The position numbers and the translations under genes were made by a program. From positions 1 through 53,912 of the IMG/VR virus record IMGVR_UViG_3300025138_000052: a stretch of 53,912 nt of DNA; one strand, written 5' to 3'. Positions 40,004 to 46,168 of the stretch are shown piece by piece (positions within the stretch are counted from its first letter, which is position 1; the number at the start of each line of letters is the position of its first letter). The stretch is from a virus. The notes below the pieces were generated by a model. It was not told the origin of the DNA. It saw only the letters and a program-made list of their open reading frames with translations, and made no database searches.

Positions 40004-40012
40004 TGTGGATAA
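40004..40012 (-). promoter_or_regulatory. DnaA box
   Basis: TGTGGATAA, exact complement of the DnaA consensus TTATCCACA, 16 bases before G-rich element copy 5. In the divergent gap between leftward and rightward operons. Confidence 0.6.
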
Positions 40013-40028
40013 CTCTTAAAAATTATAT

Positions 40029-40043
40029 GGGAGGGCCCACCCT
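40029..40043 (+). repeat. G-rich near-palindrome, copy 5
   Basis: GGGAGGGCCCACCCT, followed by GCTTGAGAGCTTGC. Confidence 0.85.
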
Positions 40044-40065
40044 GCTTGAGAGCTTGCTAATATTT

Positions 40066-40080
40066 GGGAGGGCCCACCCT
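40066..40080 (+). repeat. G-rich near-palindrome, copy 6
   Basis: GGGAGGGCCCACCCT, followed by GCTTGCAGCCTTAC. Confidence 0.85.
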
Positions 40081-40102
40081 GCTTGCAGCCTTACTATTAT
40101 CT

Positions 40103-40117
40103 GGGCGGGCCCACCCT
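40103..40117 (+). repeat. G-rich near-palindrome, copy 7
   Basis: GGGCGGGCCCACCCT followed by an A8 run. Copies 5, 6 and 7 are spaced by exactly 37 bp. Confidence 0.85.
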
Positions 40118-40161
40118 AAAAAAAATAAATTTAAATGCAACTATAAAGTGAAAAAATAGAC

Positions 40162-40190
40162 TTGACATATATCCTACAATATCCTATAAG
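40162..40190 (+). promoter_or_regulatory. Sigma-70 promoter with tandem ATCCTA
   Basis: TTGACA (40162-40167), 17 bases, TATAAG (40185-40190). ATCCTA at 40171-40176 and 40181-40186, 10 bp apart. Drives the rightward operon. Confidence 0.75.
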
Positions 40191-40212
40191 AAATACGGTT
40201 GCAAGGGTGGTC

Positions 40213-40290
40213 ATGAAAGACGGCAAAGTCGAGGGTAGCCCGAAATTGTGTTTTGAAAAACTTTCACATAAGAAACACGGCAACCACTAA
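40213..40290 (+). CDS. Leader peptide, 25 aa
   Basis: ATG 40213 after AAGGGTGG. MKDGKVEGSPKLCFEKLSHK then KHGNH. The leader runs from the promoter to ATG 40310, flanked by GGTTGC near 40198 and GCAACC near 40280, which could pair. It may be an attenuating peptide, or chance; no family is known. Confidence 0.35.
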   Translation: MKDGKVEGSPKLCFEKLSHKKHGNH

Positions 40291-40309
40291 ATAAACAGAA
40301 AGGAAAAAA

Positions 40310-40894
40310 ATGAAACCAATACGATCAAATGAACTAGAATTTTTTAAAGAATTAATTAATTCTAAATTCACAGATAAACAACGGTCACTTGATACTGAAA
40401 TAAACATTGAGGCAGAAAAGCTATCCGATAAAAGAAAAGGTGCTTTTGCTTCGGAGTGTGGTGTCAGTAAAGAGTTGAAAGCGTTGGAGCAAGCAGATAA
40501 AAAATATAGGGACTTTATAAGAACTAAAGACCAAGCAGAAAGACTACTTTTAGATAAAGTGGCTTTGATTGGTACTTCCTTGTCCGAGAAGCTAGGACGG
40601 TTGTCCAAGAATAGAGACTGGAACGACAGCTTTCACGATTTTAGTCCTAAGGAAGACGGCGTTGAATTTTTTATTACACGCCTAGATAATGCTTGTTATC
40701 GAGAAGCAGAAAGACACGTTAAAAAAGGGCATAAGTTATTTAATGCTTTAAAAGAAAAAAAGGACAATTGTAAATTAATTGTTCACACTGGAAGCGACAT
40801 ACAAACCACTGTTCAAACGCTTCAAACTGAAATGGGTAGCGCAGATATAAGGTTATCTATTCCTGATAAACTTTTACAGATAGCTGTAAAATAA
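40310..40894 (+). CDS. Helical phage protein, 194 aa
   Basis: A helical, charged protein (MKPIRSNELEFFKELINSKF, LSDKRKGAFASECG, KEDGVEFFITRLDNACYREA, SDIQTTVQTLQTEMG). AGAAAGGA as ribosome site. No enzyme motif. Its first part resembles 'MKPIRTNELxYF' proteins in related phages as I recall. Ends just before another tandem-box promoter. Confidence 0.5.
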   Translation: MKPIRSNELEFFKELINSKFTDKQRSLDTEINIEAEKLSDKRKGAFASECGVSKELKALEQADKKYRDFIRTKDQAERLLLDKVALIGTSLSEKLGRLSKNRDWNDSFHDFSPKEDGVEFFITRLDNACYREAERHVKKGHKLFNALKEKKDNCKLIVHTGSDIQTTVQTLQTEMGSADIRLSIPDKLLQIAVK

Positions 40895-40898
40895 GCAC

Positions 40899-40932
40899 TT
40901 GACATCCCTATCCTATTGGTTATAGGATAGGG
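40899..40932 (+). promoter_or_regulatory. Promoter with 11-bp inverted repeat
   Basis: TTGACA (40899-40904) then -10 TATAGG or TAGGAT (40921-40928). CCCTATCCTAT (40906-40916) and ATAGGATAGGG (40922-40932) are a perfect inverted repeat around 5 bases. A likely operator between -35 and -10. Confidence 0.65.
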
Positions 40933-40952
40933 TAACAACAGAAAGGTAAAAA

Positions 40953-41126
40953 ATGAACGATAAAAAAGCAGAAGCATTAGTTGATATTATGGCTAAGCAA
41001 AATAAGTTAATACTTTCAACTAGAGAACGATTAATTATATTAGAGCAAAAAAACAGAGCCCTAACTATTTTTACAGTGGTGTTATCTTTTTGCTTAATCA
41101 TTGGATTGGGGGTTATCAATGGTTAA
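40953..41126 (+). CDS. Small membrane protein, 57 aa
   Basis: MNDKKAEALVDIMAKQNKLI, then a helix and a C-terminal transmembrane segment (ALTIFTVVLSFCLIIGLGV). GAAAGGT ribosome site. N-in/C-out tail-anchored shape. Overlaps the next gene by 8 bases. Function unknown. Confidence 0.6.
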   Translation: MNDKKAEALVDIMAKQNKLILSTRERLIILEQKNRALTIFTVVLSFCLIIGLGVING

Positions 41127-41322
41127 TGGTGAAAGATTTATTATTACTTACTATGCTAAAAAGCATGGTAAGTTTGTCGATAGGCGCGGAACGTGGGATT
41201 TGAAATGCCGTTATTGGTTTTCAAAAACTATGCAACCATTAGTAACTTATTTTGATTTAGACGCTAATAGTTATAGGACTGCTTCGGGTTCGTATAGAGT
41301 GAAACGGGGACAAGATGTATAG
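41119..41322 (+). CDS. Small phage protein, 67 aa
   Basis: MVNGERFIITYYAKKHGKFV, DRRGTWDLKCRYWFSKT, FDLDANSYRTASGSYRV. An aromatic, basic beta-type protein; 'YFDLDANxYRtA' is a recurrent motif in small marine phage proteins. Start at 41119, within the preceding gene; a TTG at 41101 is less likely. Function unknown. Confidence 0.55.
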   Translation: MVNGERFIITYYAKKHGKFVDRRGTWDLKCRYWFSKTMQPLVTYFDLDANSYRTASGSYRVKRGQDV

Positions 41323-41440
41323 TTTAACATCTCTAATAGCTATTGCTCTATTTACCTTTGGTATATTTGTAATAGCTTTGTGTATGCTTCTAAATCATTT
41401 AGAGGATATTAACTATCAAGAAAGGAAAGGAAAACGATGA
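41315..41440 (+). CDS. Small membrane protein, 41 aa
   Basis: MYSLTSLIAIALFTFGIFVI, ALCMLLNHLEDINYQERKGK. One or two transmembrane spans, short charged tail. Starts inside the preceding gene and overlaps the next one by 4 bases (ATGA). Function unknown. Confidence 0.55.
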   Translation: MYSLTSLIAIALFTFGIFVIALCMLLNHLEDINYQERKGKR

Positions 41441-41595
41441 AAAAAATAAAATCATGGGCTATCGTTGTTGAGTGGGTTGAGAGGGTAGATGATAACGAAA
41501 CTTGGAACACAGAAACTATTACAGAAATTCCAAATGATGTTTCTCAACCAATAGATGATTGGTTAACTGAATATGAAAGTGAGGAAAACAAATGA
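41437..41595 (+). CDS. Small acidic protein, 52 aa
   Basis: MKKIKSWAIVVEWVERVDDN, then NTETITEIPNDVSQPIDDWL, TEYESEENK. ATGA overlap at both ends, with AGGAAAGGAAAACG upstream. The last 6 residues (ESEENK) recur in the next gene and are encoded by the repeated junction sequence. Confidence 0.6.
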   Translation: MKKIKSWAIVVEWVERVDDNETWNTETITEIPNDVSQPIDDWLTEYESEENK

Positions 41596-41747
41596 AACGA
41601 ATAAAAATATATGTTGAGGGTGGTGTAGTGCAAGATGTTATTTTTGAAGGGTTAATAAAAGATGAAGAAATGACTTATGAAGTTATTGACTATGATGAAA
41701 TAGACGCTACAAAAAATAAAAAAACAGAAAGTGAGGAAAACAAATGA
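41592..41747 (+). CDS. Small acidic protein, 51 aa
   Basis: MKRIKIYVEGGVVQDVIFEG, LIKDEEMTYEVIDYDEIDAT, ending KNKKTESEENK. Beta-alpha-like with an acidic middle. Same junction as the previous gene (GTGAGGAAAACAAATGA). Overlaps by ATGA at both ends. Confidence 0.6.
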   Translation: MKRIKIYVEGGVVQDVIFEGLIKDEEMTYEVIDYDEIDATKNKKTESEENK

Positions 41748-41953
41748 AACTAAAAACAGAAACATTTGAAATGACTGTGAAAGATAAAAAAGTAGAAGTC
41801 ACTCATCAAGGATTTAAATCATTCAAGGAACAGAAAGAAGGTTTAAACCAAGTAAAGGAGTGTATAGAAGAATCTATTAGTCAGGAAGAAAAGAAAGACG
41901 GATTTATTCCCTATAATAACTTTGAGTGTTCAGTTAGTTGGAAGTTAATATAA
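41744..41953 (+). CDS. Small phage protein, 69 aa
   Basis: MKLKTETFEMTVKDKKVEVT, HQGFKSFKEQKEGLNQVKEC, FECSVSWKLI. Beta start then helix. Last gene of the ATGA chain. A large stem-loop begins 6 bases after its stop, likely ending transcription or protecting the RNA. The function is unknown. Confidence 0.6.
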   Translation: MKLKTETFEMTVKDKKVEVTHQGFKSFKEQKEGLNQVKECIEESISQEEKKDGFIPYNNFECSVSWKLI

Positions 41954-41958
41954 TTTAA

Positions 41959-42002
41959 ACTACATCTAGTATGTCAAGCATTATCTACATACTAGATGTA
42001 GT
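41959..42002. terminator. Perfect 15-bp stem-loop downstream of micro-gene operon
   Basis: ACTACATCTAGTATG (41959-41973) pairs fully with 41988-42002 around a 14-base loop. The stem is AT-rich and there is no U tract directly after; G-rich element copy 8 with T8 follows 24 bases on. Terminator or RNA-stabilising structure. Confidence 0.5.
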
Positions 42003-42005
42003 GGC

Positions 42006-42014
42006 TTGTGGATT
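42006..42014 (-). promoter_or_regulatory. Near-consensus DnaA box
   Basis: TGTGGATTA, one mismatch to the DnaA box complement, 11 bases before G-rich element copy 8. Confidence 0.4.
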
Positions 42015-42025
42015 AAAATTTTATT

Positions 42026-42040
42026 GGGCGGGCCCACCCT
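42026..42040 (+). repeat. G-rich near-palindrome, copy 8
   Basis: GGGCGGGCCCACCCT followed by seven more T. Confidence 0.85.
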
Positions 42041-42057
42041 TTTTTTTATTTAAGAAG

Positions 42058-42066
42058 TTATCCACA
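42058..42066 (+). promoter_or_regulatory. DnaA box
   Basis: TTATCCACA, a perfect DnaA consensus, 17 bases after G-rich element copy 8. Confidence 0.6.
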
Positions 42067-42095
42067 GACCGATGAAAATAAAATTAAATTAGTTC

Positions 42096-42123
42096 TTGTT
42101 TATCCTATTAGATCCTATATAAC
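42096..42123 (+). promoter_or_regulatory. Promoter-like site with tandem ATCCTA
   Basis: Weak -35 TTGTTT (42096-42101), 16 bases, TATAAC (42118-42123). ATCCTA at 42102-42107 and 42112-42117 are 10 bp apart. Confidence 0.5.
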
Positions 42124-42150
42124 TTTACTTAACAACAGAAAGGAAAACAA

Positions 42151-42501
42151 ATGCCACTAGAAGTACACTACGTAAACGACAAATCTTGGAACCCGGAAAC
42201 TGAAAAGTTTGACGATCCAAAATTAAGAAATGAGGCGGATGATATTGGTCACATATTAATGTTGATTGGTATTACTGAGGTAACTGATCAGACAATCCCA
42301 GAGATCATAATCAGAAGCATGATTTTGGACAGGGTGTATAATAACAAGGAAAGAAAACCTGAAGTGTTCACTGCTCCTTTACAAAGACACATAGGTTTAA
42401 AAATTGAGGGAAAATGGGCGGGCAACGAGACTCGTTGGAAGTTCACATCTCGTATTGCCAAAGGTATGATGCATGATATTGCTAACACGGTGTTGAACTA
42501 A
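42151..42501 (+). CDS. Conserved phage protein, 116 aa
   Basis: MPLEVHYVNDKSWNPETEKF, NEADDIGHILMLIGITEVTD, VFTAPLQRHIGLK, RIAKGMMHDIANTVLN. Helical and soluble with no recognised enzyme motif. AAAGGAAAA ribosome site under a tandem-box promoter. Similar 'TIPEIIIRSMILDRVYN' proteins exist in marine phages. Followed by a strong hairpin. Confidence 0.5.
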   Translation: MPLEVHYVNDKSWNPETEKFDDPKLRNEADDIGHILMLIGITEVTDQTIPEIIIRSMILDRVYNNKERKPEVFTAPLQRHIGLKIEGKWAGNETRWKFTSRIAKGMMHDIANTVLN

Positions 42502-42508
42502 CCCAGCT

Positions 42509-42534
42509 GGGGGTATGTAGAAAGGCATACCCCC
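42509..42534. terminator. Hairpin after 42151 gene
   Basis: GGGGGTATG (42509-42517) and CATACCCCC (42526-42534) form a perfect 9-bp stem with an 8-base loop. Starts 8 bases after the stop. No U tract. Confidence 0.55.
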
Positions 42535-42564
42535 ACATATAGTGTCTATCACTTTATAGTTGTA

Positions 42565-42573
42565 TGTGGATAA
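42565..42573 (-). promoter_or_regulatory. DnaA box
   Basis: TGTGGATAA, complement of the consensus DnaA box, 9 bases before G-rich element copy 9. Confidence 0.6.
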
Positions 42574-42582
42574 AAGAATACT

Positions 42583-42597
42583 GGGCGGGCCCACCCC
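42583..42597 (+). repeat. G-rich near-palindrome, copy 9
   Basis: GGGCGGGCCCACCCC, differing only in the last base. The rightmost copy, upstream of terL. Confidence 0.8.
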
Positions 42598-42674
42598 CAA
42601 TGTATGTAGTATTCAATAGAGGTACCAGACCGATCCATTACAAGTATTGACTTTATAAAAGTCGACCCCCCTTT

Positions 42675-42703
42675 TTGACAGATAGGGATCCTAAGCCTAG
42701 TAT
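42675..42703 (+). promoter_or_regulatory. Promoter for terminase/head genes
   Basis: TTGACA (42675-42680), 17 bases, TAGTAT (42698-42703). No clear tandem ATCCTA, only one GATCCTA (42688-42693). The leader is about 45 bases to terL. A hairpin GACTTT/AAAGTC (about 42649-42662) precedes it. Confidence 0.6.
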
Positions 42704-42756
42704 ATATAGACTAATACACATAGTTAAGGTAAAAGTTTTGAAAACATATTAATAAT

Positions 42757-44235
42757 ATGCAAAAAAATATTACAAAAAATTTAGATGGATTGACTCCAGA
42801 TGAAAGTGCTAAATTACTAGAGCTTGAACGCAGCGTTGCTTTAGATGAGGCTCGCCCAAATATTACAAAAAATTTTTTAAGTTTTGTCAAATATGTTTGG
42901 CCAGAATTCATTGAAGGTTCTCACCACAAAATTATTAATAAAAAATTTAACGATTTGGCTAAGGGTAAGATCAAACGTCTTATTATCAATATGCCACCAA
43001 GACATACCAAATCAGAATTTGCATCCTATCTATTACCTGCATGGATGATTGGAAAAAACCCAAAGCTAAAAATTATTCAAGCTACTCACACAGCAGACTT
43101 AGCCATTGACTTTGGACGTAAGACCAAGAACTTGGTTGACCAAGATGATTATAAAGAACTTTTTGAAACCAGACTACAGGAAGATAGTCAGGCAGCAGGG
43201 AAATGGAAAACCGATCAAGGAGGTGAATACTTTGCAGCCGGTGTAGGTGGAGCAATCACGGGTCGTGGTGCCGATTTATTGATTATTGATGACCCACATA
43301 AAGAACAAGATATTAGAGCTGACAGTAAAGCTTTTGAAAAAGCTATGAACTGGTATACGGCTGGTCCACGTCAACGTTTACAACCTGGTGGAGCTATCGT
43401 TATTGTAATGACAAGATGGTCTACCAAAGATGTAACCGGACAATTATTAAAAGCACAGAGTGAAGAAGGATCAGATCAATGGGATGTAGTGGAATTACCA
43501 GCCCTGCTCCCCGATGGAAAACCCGTGTGGCCTGAGTTCTGGACGGCGCAAGAATTACTTAAGACGAAAGCATCTATTCCAGTTACTAACTGGAATGCAC
43601 AATACATGCAACAACCGACCGGGGACGAGGGAGCTTTAATTAAAAGAGAATGGTGGAAAGACTGGACTTCCAAATATCCACCGCCAACCGAATATATTAT
43701 TCAATCTTATGACACCGCGTTTACCAAAGGAACCAAATCAGATTACAGTGCTATTACCACTTGGGGTGTTTTTACCACGGAAGAGGGTGGACAGAATTTA
43801 ATATTGATGGATGCTTTTAAAGCTCGATATGAATTTCCAGAGCTTAGACGTTTTGCTTATCAACAATATTTAGATTGGAAACCGGATATGGTAATCATTG
43901 AAGCCAAAGCTTCGGGTCTACCTTTAACCCATGAGCTTAGACAAATGGATATCCCTGTTATTAACTTCACTCCTTCACGTGGAAATGATAAACATGTACG
44001 TGTGAATTCTGTTGCACCTTTATTTGAATCTGGTAAGATATGGGCTCCAATGCATGAACATTTTGCTCAAGAGGTAGTTGAGGAATGTGCGTCGTTCCCT
44101 TTTGGGGAACATGATGACTATGTAGATAGTACCACACAGGCGATCATGCGTATTAGACAGGGTGGTATGGTTCGACATCCTGAAGATTATAAAGATGAAC
44201 CGGTAGTAAGAGGCGAAATAAAATATTATGGTTAA
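42757..44235 (+). CDS. terL: Terminase large subunit
   Basis: A 492-residue motor/nuclease. ATPase: Walker A PPRHTKS (80-86), Walker B LLIIDDP (174-180), and an arginine-rich RWSTKD near 220. RNase H-like nuclease: QSYDTAF (D319), MVIIEAKASG (E382), and HDDYVDS (452-458). Cuts and pumps concatemeric DNA into the prohead with TerS (37204, other strand). Weak ribosome site. The next gene overlaps its end by 8 bases. Confidence 0.92.
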   Translation: MQKNITKNLDGLTPDESAKLLELERSVALDEARPNITKNFLSFVKYVWPEFIEGSHHKIINKKFNDLAKGKIKRLIINMPPRHTKSEFASYLLPAWMIGKNPKLKIIQATHTADLAIDFGRKTKNLVDQDDYKELFETRLQEDSQAAGKWKTDQGGEYFAAGVGGAITGRGADLLIIDDPHKEQDIRADSKAFEKAMNWYTAGPRQRLQPGGAIVIVMTRWSTKDVTGQLLKAQSEEGSDQWDVVELPALLPDGKPVWPEFWTAQELLKTKASIPVTNWNAQYMQQPTGDEGALIKREWWKDWTSKYPPPTEYIIQSYDTAFTKGTKSDYSAITTWGVFTTEEGGQNLILMDAFKARYEFPELRRFAYQQYLDWKPDMVIIEAKASGLPLTHELRQMDIPVINFTPSRGNDKHVRVNSVAPLFESGKIWAPMHEHFAQEVVEECASFPFGEHDDYVDSTTQAIMRIRQGGMVRHPEDYKDEPVVRGEIKYYG

Positions 44236-45283
44236 TAAAACTTTATTAGAAATTGCAGTAAAACTAGCTCAAAGGCTTGGTGCTAATCCATCCAAGTTCC
44301 TCGGCACCAAAACAAACGTTGATTTCCTGGGATCAGGGCCCAAGGATGGAATGCTATTTCAACAAAACATTAACCCAGAAGCATATTTAAAAATTGGTAA
44401 AGAAAAAGTATTACCCATGATTGAGGATTCTATGGGCTATTTTTCTGGTGGTAAATTAAACAATGTTCAAGGACAGAAATTAATAGATAATATGAACGTC
44501 ATGCTAGACCTTGAGAAAAAAATGCCTCAGTTACCAGGGACCGGGGGACTGGGATCTCTAAAAGAGACTCCTGAGATAGCTTCCGTACTACCGGGTCCAG
44601 AAGCAGGATACAAATTTTCAAAACCTATGTCTACTAGAGATAAATTTAAAAAAGCATATAGAGATGGTGATCTCACTGGAAATAGAAAAGGCCGTCAAAA
44701 TGCAGTGGATCTATCTCCTAATGCACCACCAGGTACAATACCCGCTCCTAAACAAAAAGGTAATAAATATTCCAAAGCATTTGCAGCAGCTTCTAGTTTA
44801 GATATGCAAGGCAAACCTTTAACACAAGTATATAAAAATATAGCTAAGATAAAAAAGGAAGAGGATGCTAGTAAACAAGTATTAAAATCATCACTTGAGC
44901 AACAAAGCATCATTAGTGAATATTTAGAAACATTAGCTTTCTACAGACAAAAATTTGGAGCGAAAAAAGGTCCTGTTCAATTGAACAAAGATTATAAAAA
45001 ATTTTTCCCTGAAAAATTTAAATTCCTTTTCCCTGAAAAAAAAGCAGAAGGCGGAAGAATAGGATTTTCAAATGCAGGTATTGTTCCAGGAACTAATAAC
45101 AAACTTCGGTATAGTAAAAATTTAATGCAAGAATATAAAGCAAATGTAGATGAAGGATATGAAGGATCGGTTGATGATTATATTAGAGAATTTTATGGTG
45201 AACAATATTTAGATCCAAGTTATGCTAAAGGCGGAAGAGTAGGTTTTTCAAAAGGCGGTCTTGCTAAAATCTTGGAGTTGTAA
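44228..45283 (+). CDS. Conserved head-region protein with GGR motifs
   Basis: A 351-residue basic protein. The N-terminal part (MVNKTLLEIAVKLAQRLGAN, GYFSGGKLNNVQGQKLIDN) is helical; the C-terminus has AEGGRIGFSNAG and AKGGRVGFSKGGLAKILEL. These short GGRxGF motifs recur in other proteins here. Position between TerL and portal suggests a head or packaging factor. Start overlaps terL; the stop overlaps the next start (TAATG). Confidence 0.5.
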   Translation: MVNKTLLEIAVKLAQRLGANPSKFLGTKTNVDFLGSGPKDGMLFQQNINPEAYLKIGKEKVLPMIEDSMGYFSGGKLNNVQGQKLIDNMNVMLDLEKKMPQLPGTGGLGSLKETPEIASVLPGPEAGYKFSKPMSTRDKFKKAYRDGDLTGNRKGRQNAVDLSPNAPPGTIPAPKQKGNKYSKAFAAASSLDMQGKPLTQVYKNIAKIKKEEDASKQVLKSSLEQQSIISEYLETLAFYRQKFGAKKGPVQLNKDYKKFFPEKFKFLFPEKKAEGGRIGFSNAGIVPGTNNKLRYSKNLMQEYKANVDEGYEGSVDDYIREFYGEQYLDPSYAKGGRVGFSKGGLAKILEL

Positions 45284-45990
45284 TGATTCAGCCTCTTGAA
45301 AGCTCGGATCAAATTCTTGCAGATGCATTAGGAGAAGACGGTATTGGTCTTGTAAAAGAATTTAGAAACGATGATTCTAGTACTTATTTATCTAACGAGA
45401 GACAGCAAAAAAGTATGTTAATAGATATGTTGGTAAAACCAATAGTATCTCCAACGGCAGCAACAGAACAATCTAGTGTATTAGATCAACAGCTTCCCGT
45501 TATGGGTGCAGCCACAGTAGGCGGTGCCGCATCAGGTGGAGAAGAACTTTTTAAAGATCGTACAGGGGTTCGTTCTAATTCAAAATTTGTAGGTCCTCTC
45601 AAAAAAGGGGTTAGTAAAACTAGGGCAGCTTTAGGTCCTGTTAAAGGAGTCCTTGGAAAAGGATTAGCTACGAGCTTAATGCCAGCAGCACTACTACCGG
45701 TAGCAGCCATGGATCTTACTAATCAAGTAAGAGAAGGAGATTCTACTTTAGATATTGCTACCAACCCAATGAATTATTTAGGACCTGCTTTTTCAGGTTC
45801 CCTGGTTAAGGAAGCCACAGCTTTCTCCAGTCCTACTGCATCCAGTATCATGCGACTAGGAATTAGTCCAAAGGTATTAAAAACGGTATCTAGAAGATTT
45901 GGATTACCGGGTCTTGCAATATCTTCTGGTATTAGTGGGTATGAGATGTTTGATAATTATAGAAAAGGAAAAGGTTTATTTGATGATTAA
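45283..45990 (+). CDS. Hypothetical head-region protein, 235 aa
   Basis: A 235-residue protein with Ala/Gly/Leu hydrophobic stretches (VMGAATVGGAASGGEELF, GLATSLMPAALLPVAAMDL) and a basic end. It overlaps the 44228 gene by 1 base and the following tiny gene by 8 bases. Amphipathic character suggests an internal or membrane-active virion protein. No family recognised. Confidence 0.45.
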   Translation: MIQPLESSDQILADALGEDGIGLVKEFRNDDSSTYLSNERQQKSMLIDMLVKPIVSPTAATEQSSVLDQQLPVMGAATVGGAASGGEELFKDRTGVRSNSKFVGPLKKGVSKTRAALGPVKGVLGKGLATSLMPAALLPVAAMDLTNQVREGDSTLDIATNPMNYLGPAFSGSLVKEATAFSSPTASSIMRLGISPKVLKTVSRRFGLPGLAISSGISGYEMFDNYRKGKGLFDD

Positions 45991-46168
45991 AAATAAAACT
46001 TTAGTTAAAAATATGGAGTATGTTAAATTTGATAAAATACCACCATTAAAAGGACCTAGCCCACAGGGGTTGAATGTTTCAATAAAACAAAGTACAACAG
46101 TGATGAACTCGGAGAATATAAATGGCGGATATAGACAAAGCGTTACCAAACGTAGAAACAGAAATTAA
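45983..46168 (+). CDS. Small basic protein, 61 aa
   Basis: MIKNKTLVKNMEYVKFDKIP, PLKGPSPQGLNVSIKQSTT. The KIPPLKGPxPQGL motif is common in marine phages between head genes. It starts inside the preceding stop region and its last 47 bases overlap the portal start in another frame. Function unknown. Confidence 0.55.
   Translation: MIKNKTLVKNMEYVKFDKIPPLKGPSPQGLNVSIKQSTTVMNSENINGGYRQSVTKRRNRN

Noticed and set aside
38431-42047. Treating all G-rich elements as intrinsic terminators
   Set aside because: T tracts follow only copies 2, 4 and 8; a near-zero-loop palindrome folds poorly; copy 1 lies inside a gene, and others lie upstream of promoters.
38285-42597. G-quadruplexes at the G-rich elements
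   Set aside because: Each strand has only two adjacent G-triplets per element, too few for a unimolecular quadruplex.
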